64,000 nucleotides of DNA, from contig VBWB01000005.1 of assembly GCA_006218045.1 (NCBI GenBank), forward strand, positions 1-64,000. Direction: 5' to 3'. The translations under genes and the position numbers were made by a program. The DNA is from Stygiobacter sp. (GTDB lineage: Bacteria; Pseudomonadota; Alphaproteobacteria; Rhodospirillales; Magnetospirillaceae). The stretch's first letter is position 1. Every line of letters begins with the position of its first letter. Below are positions 53,835-63,555 of this stretch, in pieces. The notes beneath the pieces are model-generated. The model was not told where the DNA came from. It did not search any database and was given only the letters and a program-made list of their open reading frames with translations.

Positions 53835-54752
53835 GAACTCGCCGGCCAGACGGTATTCCTCGCCCTTCATGCCGCGTTTGAAGGCGGCGATGCCGGGGGT
53901 CAATTCAGCGTCGATGCCCCCCAGGTCCAGCCACAGGCAGCCTTGTGCCTTCAGTGCCACCACCGCCTGCCACAGCAGGAAGTTGTTGGCCTTCAGCTTG
54001 CGGCCCATATCGCCGTTCCAGCCCACCAGATAGGTGGCGCTGGCGCCATGACGGGCCAGCAGGATACCGCCCACCGGCTCGCCGTCGGGGGCGAGGGCGC
54101 GAATGACCGTCAAGTCCTCGGGCCGATACAGGGATTGGGCCAGGGCGGCGATCTGCGCCGGCGGCATGCCGGTGAAATGCTTGTCGCGCATCAGCGCCGC
54201 ATAATGCCCCATCAGCCATCGCCGGGATTCGGAGCTGGCCGAGACATCCGCCGACAGACCGGCTTTTTCCGCCCCCACCAGCATGTTGCGCCATTTGCCG
54301 TCCAACCGCTTGCGCAGGGCCTCCAACGGCTGCGCCAGATCGATCCAGGCCGAGCCCCAACACGGTGCCTTGCGGCGGATCAGGCCAAGGCAGGGCGCCT
54401 GATCTTGCGGCAGTTCGGGGGCGATGAACAAAGCCGCCGCCCGCCACAGCCGCCACGGACGGCGTAAGGCGGTGATGATCGCCAGTTGGTCTTGGAGCGC
54501 AAGCGGGCCAAGCCACACCGGGCCGCGATTGAGCCGGGCGATACGCGCCAATTCGGCCACGCGCTTTTCCAGTACCTGGGCCAGGGCCAGCGGCTGGCCG
54601 TCTTGGCGGATGAGCACGCGACGAGGGGTCCAGCCCTCGGTCCGCTTGGCCTCGCCGTAGGCCCAGCTTTGCACCAGGGCGGATTGTCCGGCTTGGGTGA
54701 ACAAATCCTCCCACTGGGGGCGGGTCAGGCTGTCGAAAGTGATGTCAAGCAT
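53823..54752 (-). CDS. FemAB-like GNAT acyltransferase
   Basis: This 309-residue cytoplasmic protein belongs to the FemAB/CelD-type acetyltransferase group. LVQSWAYGEAKRTEGWTPRR and the C-terminal LDLGGIDAELTPGIAAFKRG and FKRGMKGEEYRLAGEF are characteristic. Relatives transfer amino acids or acyl groups to peptidoglycan or to polysaccharide sugars. The ATG at 54752 was chosen because the longer frame overlaps the upstream aminotransferase without support. It is last in the long minus-strand glycan operon. Confidence 0.8.
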   Translation of the reverse strand: MLDITFDSLTRPQWEDLFTQAGQSALVQSWAYGEAKRTEGWTPRRVLIRQDGQPLALAQVLEKRVAELARIARLNRGPVWLGPLALQDQLAIITALRRPWRLWRAAALFIAPELPQDQAPCLGLIRRKAPCWGSAWIDLAQPLEALRKRLDGKWRNMLVGAEKAGLSADVSASSESRRWLMGHYAALMRDKHFTGMPPAQIAALAQSLYRPEDLTVIRALAPDGEPVGGILLARHGASATYLVGWNGDMGRKLKANNFLLWQAVVALKAQGCLWLDLGGIDAELTPGIAAFKRGMKGEEYRLAGEFLSL

Positions 54753-55794
54753 GGACCAGGGCCTTGGCGTAAAGCTGTTCATATCCTGGCGGCAGCGCGC
54801 CATGGACCGGCAGCAGGATCACCGACCGGCGCAGGCCGATGGCGTTGCTGTCATCGACTTCCGGCGGCAGGTCGGGCCAGCTTTCCACCGGCAGATGGGC
54901 CTGCCGCAAGGCGGCATAGCGGGCCATGGCGATGTCGGTGTCGTCGCAACGCAAGGCTAGGCGGTAAGGAGCCGGGCCGTCATCGGCGAACAAGGGATGC
55001 CAGCCGGCCAGCCCGTCGACGGCGTGGCGCAAGGCTGCGGCATTGCGCCGCCGCCGGGCGGCCTCGGCGGTGAGATCGGCGGCGGCCATCAGCCGCAACG
55101 ATAAGGCCGACGGCGCGCATAAGCGGGGCATGGCGGCGGCGGCGGGATCATCCAGGAAGGTGTTTTGCCCCCCTTGTGGTATCCGCGGGCGCGATCGGTC
55201 GGGAAGTGCCCATTGCAGCAGCCGCCGCCCCAACCAGCGGGTCACGCCATCGCTCGATTGTCCCCCGCCGCTGGGCAGGGGGCGGTTGCGGGCGATGATC
55301 ACCGCGCCATCGGGCTGGGCCAGCACCTTATGCGGACTGTACAGCACATAATCGCCGGTTTCGCCGATACCGGGGGCGGGGGCCAGGGCGTGGGCGGCGT
55401 CTTCCACCAAAATGGCGCCGGTCCGGGCGCAGGCGGCGCAGGCGCTTTCCAGCGGGACCGGGCGGCCAAAGGTATGCACCGCCACCACCATGTCGGCTTG
55501 GCTCAGGCTGTCCCAATCGGCCCAGCCGTTTTCATCGACAGGGACGAAAACAAGATCCGCCCCCATGGCCCGCAGCGGCAGCAGCGAGGCGTTGCAGAAC
55601 CAGGACGGCAGGGCGATCTTGGGTCTTGGCCCCAACATTCCCGCCAGCAAGGCCAGCGACCAACAGGACCGCGCCAGCACCAGCGATTGGTCGCCGGCAC
55701 GGCGCCAGCCCATGGCGGCGGCCTGGGCAGGGGGCTGTCGGACCCAGGCGGCGAGGATCTTCCATGGATCAATCAGGGGGGCAGTGGTGATCAT
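54745..55794 (-). CDS. DegT/DnrJ-like PLP aminotransferase for sugar modification
   Basis: This 349-residue protein has the DegT/StrS fold. LPSWFCNASLLPLRAMGADL and ILVEDAAHALAPAPGIGE form the PLP-binding strands, and DYVLYSPHKVLAQPDGAVI carries the catalytic Lys. It would aminate a keto-sugar or related intermediate for surface glycan. The ATG at 55794 was used. The frame upstream into the flippase gene is a shadow. It overlaps the acyltransferase start by eight bases. Confidence 0.8.
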   Translation of the reverse strand: MITTAPLIDPWKILAAWVRQPPAQAAAMGWRRAGDQSLVLARSCWSLALLAGMLGPRPKIALPSWFCNASLLPLRAMGADLVFVPVDENGWADWDSLSQADMVVAVHTFGRPVPLESACAACARTGAILVEDAAHALAPAPGIGETGDYVLYSPHKVLAQPDGAVIIARNRPLPSGGGQSSDGVTRWLGRRLLQWALPDRSRPRIPQGGQNTFLDDPAAAAMPRLCAPSALSLRLMAAADLTAEAARRRRNAAALRHAVDGLAGWHPLFADDGPAPYRLALRCDDTDIAMARYAALRQAHLPVESWPDLPPEVDDSNAIGLRRSVILLPVHGALPPGYEQLYAKALVHA

Positions 55795-55832
55795 GGCGGC
55801 ATAATCGGTCCGCTTGGCGGCGGGTGCAACCC

Positions 55833-57053
55833 CTATGCCTTGGCTTCCGCGCGCAGGATCAGGGCCGCCAGCACGATGAAAGCCCCGGCATAGGCTACGG
55901 ATAGCGCGATGCCCATATGGGTGGCGTCCACGGTTTGCCCCAAGAGCAGGGGCCATAACGGGATCAGCAGGCCGCCATATTGGGTCAGACGGGCGACCAA
56001 CAGCCACCGCACCCGCTTGGACGCCACCACTTCCGACCGCAAGGTTTCAAACAGAGGCAGGAACAGGATCATGCCGGCCAGCGCCGCCAGGGTCGGCGCC
56101 GCCGGTGCCCAAGGCGCGCCAAAGATCCACGGCACCACCGGGTCGGCCAAGGCCCAGGCGAGAATGGCGGCCAGCAGCAAAGGCGGGGCGGCGACCAGCA
56201 GGAGGCGCCGACGCATCAGGCGGCGCTGTCCGCTGCATTCGGTTTGTCCGAACCAGGCGGCGGCCACCCGTCCGCTGATCGGTTGCAGGAATTGCTGCGG
56301 CACCAGGGCCAGACGTTGCGCCTGAAAGAACAGGCCGGCGCCATTCAGGCCGGTGCCGGCATTGACCAGCAACAGAGTCAGGCGGGAAAAGCTGTTTTCC
56401 AGCATGGCATCCAGCCAGACGCCGCGCCCGTCCCGCAAGATTGCCCGCCATTGCGACCAGCCGACCCAGTGGAATCGATAAAAAGATATGGCACCGATGC
56501 CAATCAAGGCGGCCAATCCGGCCAGGGAGAAAAACAATTCGCGCACATACAGGCTTCCCGCCCCGATGCCGGTCAGGACCAAGACCACGGCCAAGCCATG
56601 CCCGCTGATCTGGACCATGGTTTCAATGACGGCCAAGCCGCCAAAGCGCAAGCCGCGTTCAAAGAAAGCCCGGTTCTGGTTGGTCCAATGACCGATCAGC
56701 AGGGCCAGGATCAGACACCAATCGGTCCACTCGGTGTTACCGGCGCTCACCATCAGCGCCGTGATCAGCAGCGCCGCCAAAATGGTCTCCCAGCCGATGA
56801 CGGAAAACAGCAGATCGCGGCGCGGTGTATCCATTTCAGCTTCAAGGGTACGGATAATCAGGGTGTTGGTTCGGATGGACAGAATTGACAGCACCAGGGC
56901 GGCCGAGGCTTGGACCACGGCGAAGCGACCGAACTGGGCCGGATCGAGGTGGCGGACCATGATCAGGTTGGCGCCGAAAGCGATCACCGCCTGGGCCACG
57001 GCGCCGGCCACCAGGATCAAGCCGGAGAGGGCGACCCGTGGGGTTCTTGTCAT
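55833..57053 (-). CDS. Polysaccharide flippase (Wzx-like membrane protein)
   Basis: This 406-residue membrane protein has about 12 hydrophobic segments and a Wzx/MATE-type opening (VALSGLILVAGAVAQAVIAF, GANLIMVRHLDPAQFGRFAV). It should move lipid-linked oligosaccharide across the inner membrane. The ATG at 57053 is five bases after the preceding glycosyltransferase stop. It is consistent with an O-antigen or capsule cluster. Confidence 0.85.
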   Translation of the reverse strand: MTRTPRVALSGLILVAGAVAQAVIAFGANLIMVRHLDPAQFGRFAVVQASAALVLSILSIRTNTLIIRTLEAEMDTPRRDLLFSVIGWETILAALLITALMVSAGNTEWTDWCLILALLIGHWTNQNRAFFERGLRFGGLAVIETMVQISGHGLAVVLVLTGIGAGSLYVRELFFSLAGLAALIGIGAISFYRFHWVGWSQWRAILRDGRGVWLDAMLENSFSRLTLLLVNAGTGLNGAGLFFQAQRLALVPQQFLQPISGRVAAAWFGQTECSGQRRLMRRRLLLVAAPPLLLAAILAWALADPVVPWIFGAPWAPAAPTLAALAGMILFLPLFETLRSEVVASKRVRWLLVARLTQYGGLLIPLWPLLLGQTVDATHMGIALSVAYAGAFIVLAALILRAEAKA

Positions 57054-57058
57054 GGGGA

Positions 57059-58198
57059 TCAGCCAAGTTTCCGTTGGGCGGTGTTGGACAGGATTTCCAT
57101 CAGCCGCTCCACATGCTGCTCCCAAGTATAGGAGGACAACACCCGCTTGCGTCCCTTCTCCACCAGTTCGGCGCGTAATTGCGAATCGGCGTCCAGGCGG
57201 TCGATGCCGGCAAGCAGCGACGACAGCGACAGCGGATCGAAATAAAGCGCGGCGTCGCCGCAGACTTCGCGGTTGACCGGGGTGTCGGCGGCGAGGACGG
57301 GAATGCCGCTGCTCATGGCCTCGGCCATGGGGTGGCCGAAGGTTTCGGAAATGGACGGGAAGATGAAGATATCGTGGTTCTGATAAAGCTCGGGCAAGGC
57401 TTCATAAGGCTGTCGGCCCAAGGTCACCGTCTGCGCCTCGATGGCCTTATCGACCAAGATGCGATCATGGGCACTGCCCTGGAAGTCGTCGAGTTCCCGC
57501 CGGGTCATGGTGATGGTGGCATGGGCTTGGCTGCCCCGGGCGATCAGCGCCTCGACCGCCTGGCAGACCAGGCCGGGGCGCTTATGCGGATAATATACCG
57601 ACACGTAAAGCAGCCGCAGGGTGCCGTCGGCCTTCCAGTGCCGGGGCGCTTCGGTCGCCGGGACGAAGGAATGGCTCATGGTGCCATAGGGATTGACGGT
57701 GATCTTGGGTTCCAGGTCGGGGGCCCACAGCGACAACAGGTCGCGCATGGCCGCGGTCGGTGTCATCACCTGATCGGCGCTCCGGGCCGAAGCGATGATC
57801 AGGCGCCGGCGGGCCTTGCGCTGCAAGGCCGACCACACCCCCTGTTCGGGCGAGACATTGGCCAGATAGAACGGATCGAACAACCCGCCTTCGCGCACCA
57901 GCAAAACCTGGGGCACCGGGCAGGCCAGCAGGCCGAAATTGGCCGATGAAAACAAGACGTCGGGGTGGCGGCGGCTGACGATCCGGCGCCATTGCGTCTG
58001 TTCCCAGATCAAGCGCAGGGCCGGGCGCAGATCACTGGCGGCGACGCGCAGCATGTTGGGTCGGTCGGCACCGGGAAAGCGTTGGGACACGGCGAATTCG
58101 GCGGTGCCGTTATGCTCCGCCAGACTGTCCATGAGATTGCGGGTATAGGTGACGATACCGCCCATGCGGGCGGAAATGGCGTTGATCAGGATTTTCAT
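57059..58198 (-). CDS. Glycosyltransferase, GT4 type
   Basis: This 379-residue cytoplasmic glycosyltransferase of the GT-B fold has an N-terminal acceptor domain (ILINAISARMGGIVTYTRNL) and a C-terminal nucleotide-sugar domain with the EX7E motif FPSISETFGHPMAEAMSSG. Donor and acceptor are unknown. Its start overlaps the stop of the preceding gene by four bases. It is part of the minus-strand glycan operon. Confidence 0.9.
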   Translation of the reverse strand: MKILINAISARMGGIVTYTRNLMDSLAEHNGTAEFAVSQRFPGADRPNMLRVAASDLRPALRLIWEQTQWRRIVSRRHPDVLFSSANFGLLACPVPQVLLVREGGLFDPFYLANVSPEQGVWSALQRKARRRLIIASARSADQVMTPTAAMRDLLSLWAPDLEPKITVNPYGTMSHSFVPATEAPRHWKADGTLRLLYVSVYYPHKRPGLVCQAVEALIARGSQAHATITMTRRELDDFQGSAHDRILVDKAIEAQTVTLGRQPYEALPELYQNHDIFIFPSISETFGHPMAEAMSSGIPVLAADTPVNREVCGDAALYFDPLSLSSLLAGIDRLDADSQLRAELVEKGRKRVLSSYTWEQHVERLMEILSNTAQRKLG

Positions 58199-59259
58199 GG
58201 TGTATTGGATTCCCCGAACAGCCGGTTCAGGATGCCATGCAAGCGGGCATCGTGGCTATGGCCACGTTCAATCATTGCCCGTGCCGCTGCTCGTGCCGCC
58301 TTGATCCGCGCCGTGTCGTCGGCGAGCCAGCGTTTCGCCTGGATCACCAGATCAGGGTCATCGCGGAAAAATCCGGCCTCGGCCTCGGGGTGGACCAAGC
58401 CGGCGGCTTCGTCGGAATATTCGTGCAGCATGAAGCCGCCGCAGGCGGGAATCTCCACCGTGCGGCAGGTTTGCCGGTCGCGGTTGCCCTTGCGCAGAAA
58501 GCCCAGGCTGATCTTGGCCGCACCGATCACCTTGGCATAATCGCGGTCATAGACCGGGCGGTTCTCGATGCGCAGATTGGGGTGACGATCCGTCCAGGCG
58601 GCCCAGCCATTGCCCCATACCCGGACGGCGATGCCGGCTTCGGCCAGTCGCAGCAGGCTGGCGGCGCGCGGGGTTTCAAAAGTACCGATGAAGGCCACAT
58701 CGGTCTGCAAATCATGACGTTCGGTTTCGCCGAGCGGTGTCGGGTGATGCAAGGCGGGATCGAAGCTGTTGTTGACGAACAGCATCCGACGCACGCCCCA
58801 AGACGGCACTTCATCCATGTTCAGGTTGAACGATTTGGTGGTCAGCCACCAGTCGAAGGCCGGCATGGCCCGTTCCAGCCAACGCGACCGATGGATGGGG
58901 TTCATCATGTCGTCTTCGGAATACCAGGCCAGCAGCGCCTTGGGCGCCACTTGGTGCAATCGGCGCAAGGTGGCGGCACGGATCATGGGCGCCGCTTCGA
59001 TCCACACCAGATCGCAATCCCGATCGACAGCCGTCAAGACCGCGTCGTTGCATCCGGCCGGATCGGCGGGCAGGCGCAGGCGATAGCGCAACCGGTCCAT
59101 CAGGCTGGGACGATCCTCATAGGTGGCGCCGTCGCGGTTGATGGGCACCACCCGGACCCGGTGGCCCAGCCGCTGCAATGCCGCCACCCGTTGCGGGGTC
59201 CGGCTGCCGGCGATGGTCTGGCCGACGACGACGATGGAAAGCGGCTTATCCAAGGACAT
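58195..59259 (-). CDS. Glycosyltransferase-like protein, CgeB type
   Basis: This 354-residue protein has a GT-B-like layout with a C-terminal CgeB/Glyco_trans_1_2 segment (TCRTVEIPACGGFMLHEYSD). The middle contains LLAWYSEDDMMNPIHRSRWL, typical of the same group. It lacks the usual EX7E motif of GT4 enzymes. The ATG at 59259 overlaps the upstream gene end by 14 bases. An earlier in-frame start at 59337 is not supported. The donor sugar is unknown. Confidence 0.82.
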   Translation of the reverse strand: MSLDKPLSIVVVGQTIAGSRTPQRVAALQRLGHRVRVVPINRDGATYEDRPSLMDRLRYRLRLPADPAGCNDAVLTAVDRDCDLVWIEAAPMIRAATLRRLHQVAPKALLAWYSEDDMMNPIHRSRWLERAMPAFDWWLTTKSFNLNMDEVPSWGVRRMLFVNNSFDPALHHPTPLGETERHDLQTDVAFIGTFETPRAASLLRLAEAGIAVRVWGNGWAAWTDRHPNLRIENRPVYDRDYAKVIGAAKISLGFLRKGNRDRQTCRTVEIPACGGFMLHEYSDEAAGLVHPEAEAGFFRDDPDLVIQAKRWLADDTARIKAARAAARAMIERGHSHDARLHGILNRLFGESNTP

Positions 59260-60346
59260 GGGCCACCGCCTTGTGCAACCCGGCCAGATCGGCGCGGAAA
59301 TCCCAGGTGGCGATGCGGGACGCCGCCGCTTGCCCACGGATTTGGCTTTGTTCGAGAACCCGGACCAAACTGGTGGTCAAGGCGGCGGTATCGCCGGCGG
59401 CGAACACCGCGCCGGTGCTGTCATCGACCAGATCGAAGGCGGCGCCGACCTGATCGCTGACCACCACGGCGGTACCGCAGGCCATGGCCTCGTTCACCGC
59501 CAAGCCCCAGGGCTCGTGTTCCGACGGCAGCACGAAGACGTCGGCCAGGGCATAAAAGGCCGGCAATTGGGTCTGGTTGCGGAACCCGGCGAAGATCATC
59601 CCCGGTTCGGCCATGGCTTCCAATTGGGCGCGCATTTCGCCGTTGCCGACCATCAGCAATGCCGGGCGCGGTTGGGGCAGGGATTTCCAGGCGGCGACCA
59701 CCTGTTCGGGGTGCTTGCGCCGCTGGAACTTGCCCGCATACAGAATGACCTGTTGTTCCGGTTCGATGCCCAGCGCGTGGCGCAAGGACGCGGTATCGGC
59801 CCGGGCCGCCTGGGCGGCGAAGAAATCGTTGTCCACCGCATAGGGCACGGCGAAGATGCGGTCGTCATTGATGCCGAAACGCCGGTAATAGGCGCCATTG
59901 GCCGATCCGATGGCCAGGAACCCCCGGCAGCGGGCGAAGATCCAGCGCAGGTAAAGCCGCTTCAGCCAGCCGCGCGGGCCGATGCCGTCGGGCATGGCGC
60001 CATCCCAGTTTTCCGCCCGCATCAGCACCGGCTTACCTAAGCGTGCCGCCAGCCGCAAGGTCCGGCGCATGGTCGGGCTGGCCCAGCCGTGCAGCCAGAT
60101 CACATCGGCGGCGGCGATTTCGGCGGCAAGATCGGTCTCCGCCAGGGCGGTGCTGTCGTAGCCGTCGCGCAAGGGCACGTCCCAGCGCACATGGGTGCCG
60201 AAGCCGGGATCATGATAGCCGGCCACGGTATCGACCCGTTCGAATAAGACCCGCAGACGCAGGCCGGAATCGGCGGCGATCAGGCGCAACAGCGGCGCTT
60301 GGTATTGGATGGGGTGACTGACCAGATAGAGCAGGCGCGGGATCAT
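59246..60346 (-). CDS. Glycosyltransferase, GT4 type
   Basis: This 366-residue GT-B enzyme opens with LLYLVSHPIQYQAPLLRLIA, a start often seen in GT4 enzymes of surface-glycan clusters. The C-terminal EX7E motif is LPSEHEPWGLAVNEAMACG, and VILYAGKFQRRKHPEQVV is the donor-side strand. It overlaps the next upstream gene by four bases. The specificity cannot be read. Confidence 0.9.
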   Translation of the reverse strand: MIPRLLYLVSHPIQYQAPLLRLIAADSGLRLRVLFERVDTVAGYHDPGFGTHVRWDVPLRDGYDSTALAETDLAAEIAAADVIWLHGWASPTMRRTLRLAARLGKPVLMRAENWDGAMPDGIGPRGWLKRLYLRWIFARCRGFLAIGSANGAYYRRFGINDDRIFAVPYAVDNDFFAAQAARADTASLRHALGIEPEQQVILYAGKFQRRKHPEQVVAAWKSLPQPRPALLMVGNGEMRAQLEAMAEPGMIFAGFRNQTQLPAFYALADVFVLPSEHEPWGLAVNEAMACGTAVVVSDQVGAAFDLVDDSTGAVFAAGDTAALTTSLVRVLEQSQIRGQAAASRIATWDFRADLAGLHKAVAHVLG

Positions 60347-61530
60347 GGACGTTCCCCCCAGACGGCGTGCCAGTTTTCCTCGAGGGCCTTGCGGAAGCGG
60401 GCGGGGGAATAACGGGTTTCCGCCAGGTGCCGGGCGGCGCTGCCCAGGCGGCGGCGCAAGGCACGGTCGGCGACCAGACGCAACAGGGCTTCGGCCATGG
60501 CCTGGACGGTGGAATCCACCAGGAAGCCGGTCTCACCGTCTTGCACATAATCCTGCGGGCCGCCGCAGCGGGTGGATACCACCGGCACGCCGCAGGCCAT
60601 GGCCTCGATGCCGACGATGCCGAATCCTTCCTGCGCCGATGGCAGGGCGAAAACGTCCAGGCCAGCGTAAAAGCCGGGCAGATCCCGGCGCGGCAGCACC
60701 CCTTGCCATTGCACCAACGCTTCGGCGCCGAGGGATCGGATCATGGCGGCGGTGGAGGGATCGGGCTGTCCGGTCAGGCGCAGACGGATGTGCGGATCGC
60801 GATCGTGGGCGATGACGATGGCGCCGACCAGCAGCCCGAGATTCTTGCGCGGATCGTTGGGCCGTCCGGCGAAGCCGATGATGCCGGCCTCCGCCTCGGT
60901 CGTGGCGGGATGGTAAAGATCGGGATCGGTGGGGATGGGCATGATCCCCGCCGTCTCCATGGCGAAACCCAGGCGGCGGAACATGGTGCGCGCATGCTGG
61001 CCGACGGTGACGATGTGACCGTTTCCAGCCAGGATGCGCCGCTCCATGGCCGCCTGGACCGGACCGATCACGGCGCGGTCGATCAGGCGGCGCGGCCACG
61101 CCATGGCCCGGCGGCGGTCCAGCCGATCGCCCAGCATGTCGCTGGCGCACCACACCAGATGCGGCACTTTGGCGGCTCGCAGGGGATTTGATACCAAAAC
61201 GGTACCGCCCACCGCCACGTGACGGTCATGGGCATCGATCAACGCCCGCCAGCGCGGCGAATCCAGATAATAGGGAAATTCCAGTTCGGCCCAGCGGCAG
61301 CCCACGGCGATGGCGGCGCATTCATCGTCGAAGCATCGCCCGGATTCCGTCCGCGGGCGGCGCAGGCTCCAGGGCGGCGGGCTGAGATGACGGTGGCCGG
61401 ACAGCGGCGCGTAATAGGCGATGGTGATCTGGTGTCCGCGCGCGGCCAGTTCCTGCGCCAGCAACCGGGTCTTGGCCGGAACCCCGCCGTCGAACGGGGG
61501 CAAAGTGATGATCAGGGTGCGCTGGGCCAT
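60343..61530 (-). CDS. Glycosyltransferase, GT4 type
   Basis: This 395-residue GT-B enzyme starts with QRTLIITLPPFDGGVPAKTR and has the EX7E motif LPSAQEGFGIVGIEAMACG. IIGFAGRPNDPRKNLGLLVG is the donor-side strand. It lies nine bases after the two-domain glycosyltransferase gene and overlaps the following gene by four. It is probably part of the same repeat-unit assembly line. Confidence 0.9.
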   Translation of the reverse strand: MAQRTLIITLPPFDGGVPAKTRLLAQELAARGHQITIAYYAPLSGHRHLSPPPWSLRRPRTESGRCFDDECAAIAVGCRWAELEFPYYLDSPRWRALIDAHDRHVAVGGTVLVSNPLRAAKVPHLVWCASDMLGDRLDRRRAMAWPRRLIDRAVIGPVQAAMERRILAGNGHIVTVGQHARTMFRRLGFAMETAGIMPIPTDPDLYHPATTEAEAGIIGFAGRPNDPRKNLGLLVGAIVIAHDRDPHIRLRLTGQPDPSTAAMIRSLGAEALVQWQGVLPRRDLPGFYAGLDVFALPSAQEGFGIVGIEAMACGVPVVSTRCGGPQDYVQDGETGFLVDSTVQAMAEALLRLVADRALRRRLGSAARHLAETRYSPARFRKALEENWHAVWGERP

Positions 61531-61539
61531 GGCGGTGGA

Positions 61540-63555
61540 TCAGTTCCGCCGTGCGGCATCGACCAGAACATCGGCGGTCTTGGCCGCCGTCTGTTTCCAG
61601 GAATACAGATGTGCCCGTTCCAGGCCGCGGCGGCTGAGTTCGGCCCGGGCCGCCGGATCGTCCAGCAAGCCGCTGATGGCCTCGGCCATGGCCTGGGTAT
61701 CGAGCGGGTCGAACAGGCGGGCGGCGTCGCCCACCACTTCCGGCATGGCCGAGGTGTTGGAACTGGCGATGGGGGCGCCGCAGGCCATGGCCTCGACCAG
61801 CGGATTGCCGAAGGTTTCGATGGTCGAGGGGAAGACGAACACGGTGCAGCTTCGATAAAGCTCGATCAGGCGTTCCTGCGAACAGCCGCCCAGGAAGGTG
61901 ATCACGTTCCCCATGTTCAAGTGCTCGATCTGTCGCAGCAACTCGCCATGATAATCGGGGTCGATGATACGACCGGCGATCAGCAGGCGGGCCGAAGGCT
62001 GACGGGCTTGCAGCAAAGCCATGGCCTTGATCAGGGTGTGCAGGTTTTTCTGCACATAGATGTCGCAGACCGCCAGCAAGGTGTTTTGTTCGCGGCGGAC
62101 CGAAGCATCCGGGGTGAAGGCCGGGGCGATGCCGTGATGGATGATTTCGACGCGTTTGACGATGGCGGCGGGCAGGCCGAAACTGAGGGAACGGCGGGCG
62201 TAATCGGACACGGCGATGGCCCGGCGGCAGGTGATCAGCGACAGGGCGGTGGCCAAAGCCAGCATACCCCAATAGATGCGCTTGTTCAGGCGCTTGTCCC
62301 GTTGCACCACGGCCAGCGAATTGCGCAGCAGAATTACCGGATTGGGGGCGGCGAAGGGGCCGTAATTGGCGGGGGAAAAGGTCACCACCGCCAGCATTTC
62401 GCGGGCCAGGATCGGCAGAGCCAGCTGTTCCCACAACAACAGCCGCAGGAAACCGGTCTTGAATTGCAGCAGATGCAGGCGCACGCCTTCCGGCGGTTCA
62501 CCGAACAAGGCGTATTGGTCCTGGTGCAGCAGCAAATGGATCTGAAGCCGACGATCATCGGCCAGATCGCCCAGGATGTTGCGCAAATAGGTGACGCCAC
62601 CGCCACTTTTGGCATGCAGGCCGTTGATCAGCACCGGCAGACGGTCATGGGGCGCCTTGGGACCGTGCGGGATCAGGCTCAACAGCATGGCGGCCCAATT
62701 TCGCGGCGCCAGCGGCCATTGACGCAGCGATCTGGCGAAAAACCGGCGGGCTTTGATCTGATCGCCGGCTTCCTGATAAAGCCGCCCGGCTCCGTATTGC
62801 AGGCTTGCCAGGCGCCGGCGTAAGCGCAGGGCATCGCGCCACGAACGGTTGGGCAGGCAATCATAATGCTTGCGCACCGCCAGTTCCGACGCTTCCATAT
62901 GCCGTTCCGCCGATTTGCTTTGCTGACCGGGATGGAGGCGATATTTGCTGAGCACCAGGGGAAGAAAGCGGATGCGCGCCCCGACCTTGACCAGCTTCAG
63001 CTGTAATTCGTAATCCTCGGCGCTGCGCAGGGCGGCATCCTCGCTGACACCGCCGACCTGTTGCAGCAGCGAATGGCGGATGATGGTCGCCGACGGCGAC
63101 ATGGCCGAGCCCTCGAACAACAGATTGCGCAATTGCGCCCGCCGTTCCGGTCCCGGCAGCCAATCGCGCAGAATGCGGTTGCCGTCCCAGAAATGCACCC
63201 CGTGGGTGACGATATCGGTGTCGGCGGTCAGATGCGGCAAGCAGGTTTCCAGCTTGTCGGCGTGCCAGACATCGTCGGAATCGAGAAACGCCACCCATTC
63301 GCCCCGGGCTTCGGTGATGCCGATATTGCGCGAGGCGGCGATGATACCGTGATTGGCGAAGTTGATCAGACGGATGCGCGGATCATTGATTTCCGCCACC
63401 ACGCTTTCGGTATGGTCGGCGGAATGATTGTTGATGACGATGGCTTCCCAACCATCCACCCGTTGGGCCAGCACCGAATGCAGGGCCTCGCGCAGCCAGT
63501 CGGCCTGATTGTAGGTGGGAATGACGATGGTGATCAGGGGCGTGGCGTTGGTCAT
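61540..63555 (-). CDS. Two-domain glycosyltransferase, GT2-GT4 fusion
   Basis: This 671-residue protein joins an N-terminal GT2 domain (ITIVIPTYNQADWLREALHS, with the DxD-type VAFLDSDDVWHADK) of about 300 residues to a C-terminal GT4 domain that begins near LPVLINGLHAKSGGGVTYLR and ends with the EX7E motif FPSTIETFGNPLVEAMACG. One polypeptide may therefore add two successive sugars. Its start overlaps the epimerase stop by four bases. Membership in the same operon is clear from spacing. Confidence 0.88.
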   Translation of the reverse strand: MTNATPLITIVIPTYNQADWLREALHSVLAQRVDGWEAIVINNHSADHTESVVAEINDPRIRLINFANHGIIAASRNIGITEARGEWVAFLDSDDVWHADKLETCLPHLTADTDIVTHGVHFWDGNRILRDWLPGPERRAQLRNLLFEGSAMSPSATIIRHSLLQQVGGVSEDAALRSAEDYELQLKLVKVGARIRFLPLVLSKYRLHPGQQSKSAERHMEASELAVRKHYDCLPNRSWRDALRLRRRLASLQYGAGRLYQEAGDQIKARRFFARSLRQWPLAPRNWAAMLLSLIPHGPKAPHDRLPVLINGLHAKSGGGVTYLRNILGDLADDRRLQIHLLLHQDQYALFGEPPEGVRLHLLQFKTGFLRLLLWEQLALPILAREMLAVVTFSPANYGPFAAPNPVILLRNSLAVVQRDKRLNKRIYWGMLALATALSLITCRRAIAVSDYARRSLSFGLPAAIVKRVEIIHHGIAPAFTPDASVRREQNTLLAVCDIYVQKNLHTLIKAMALLQARQPSARLLIAGRIIDPDYHGELLRQIEHLNMGNVITFLGGCSQERLIELYRSCTVFVFPSTIETFGNPLVEAMACGAPIASSNTSAMPEVVGDAARLFDPLDTQAMAEAISGLLDDPAARAELSRRGLERAHLYSWKQTAAKTADVLVDAARRN

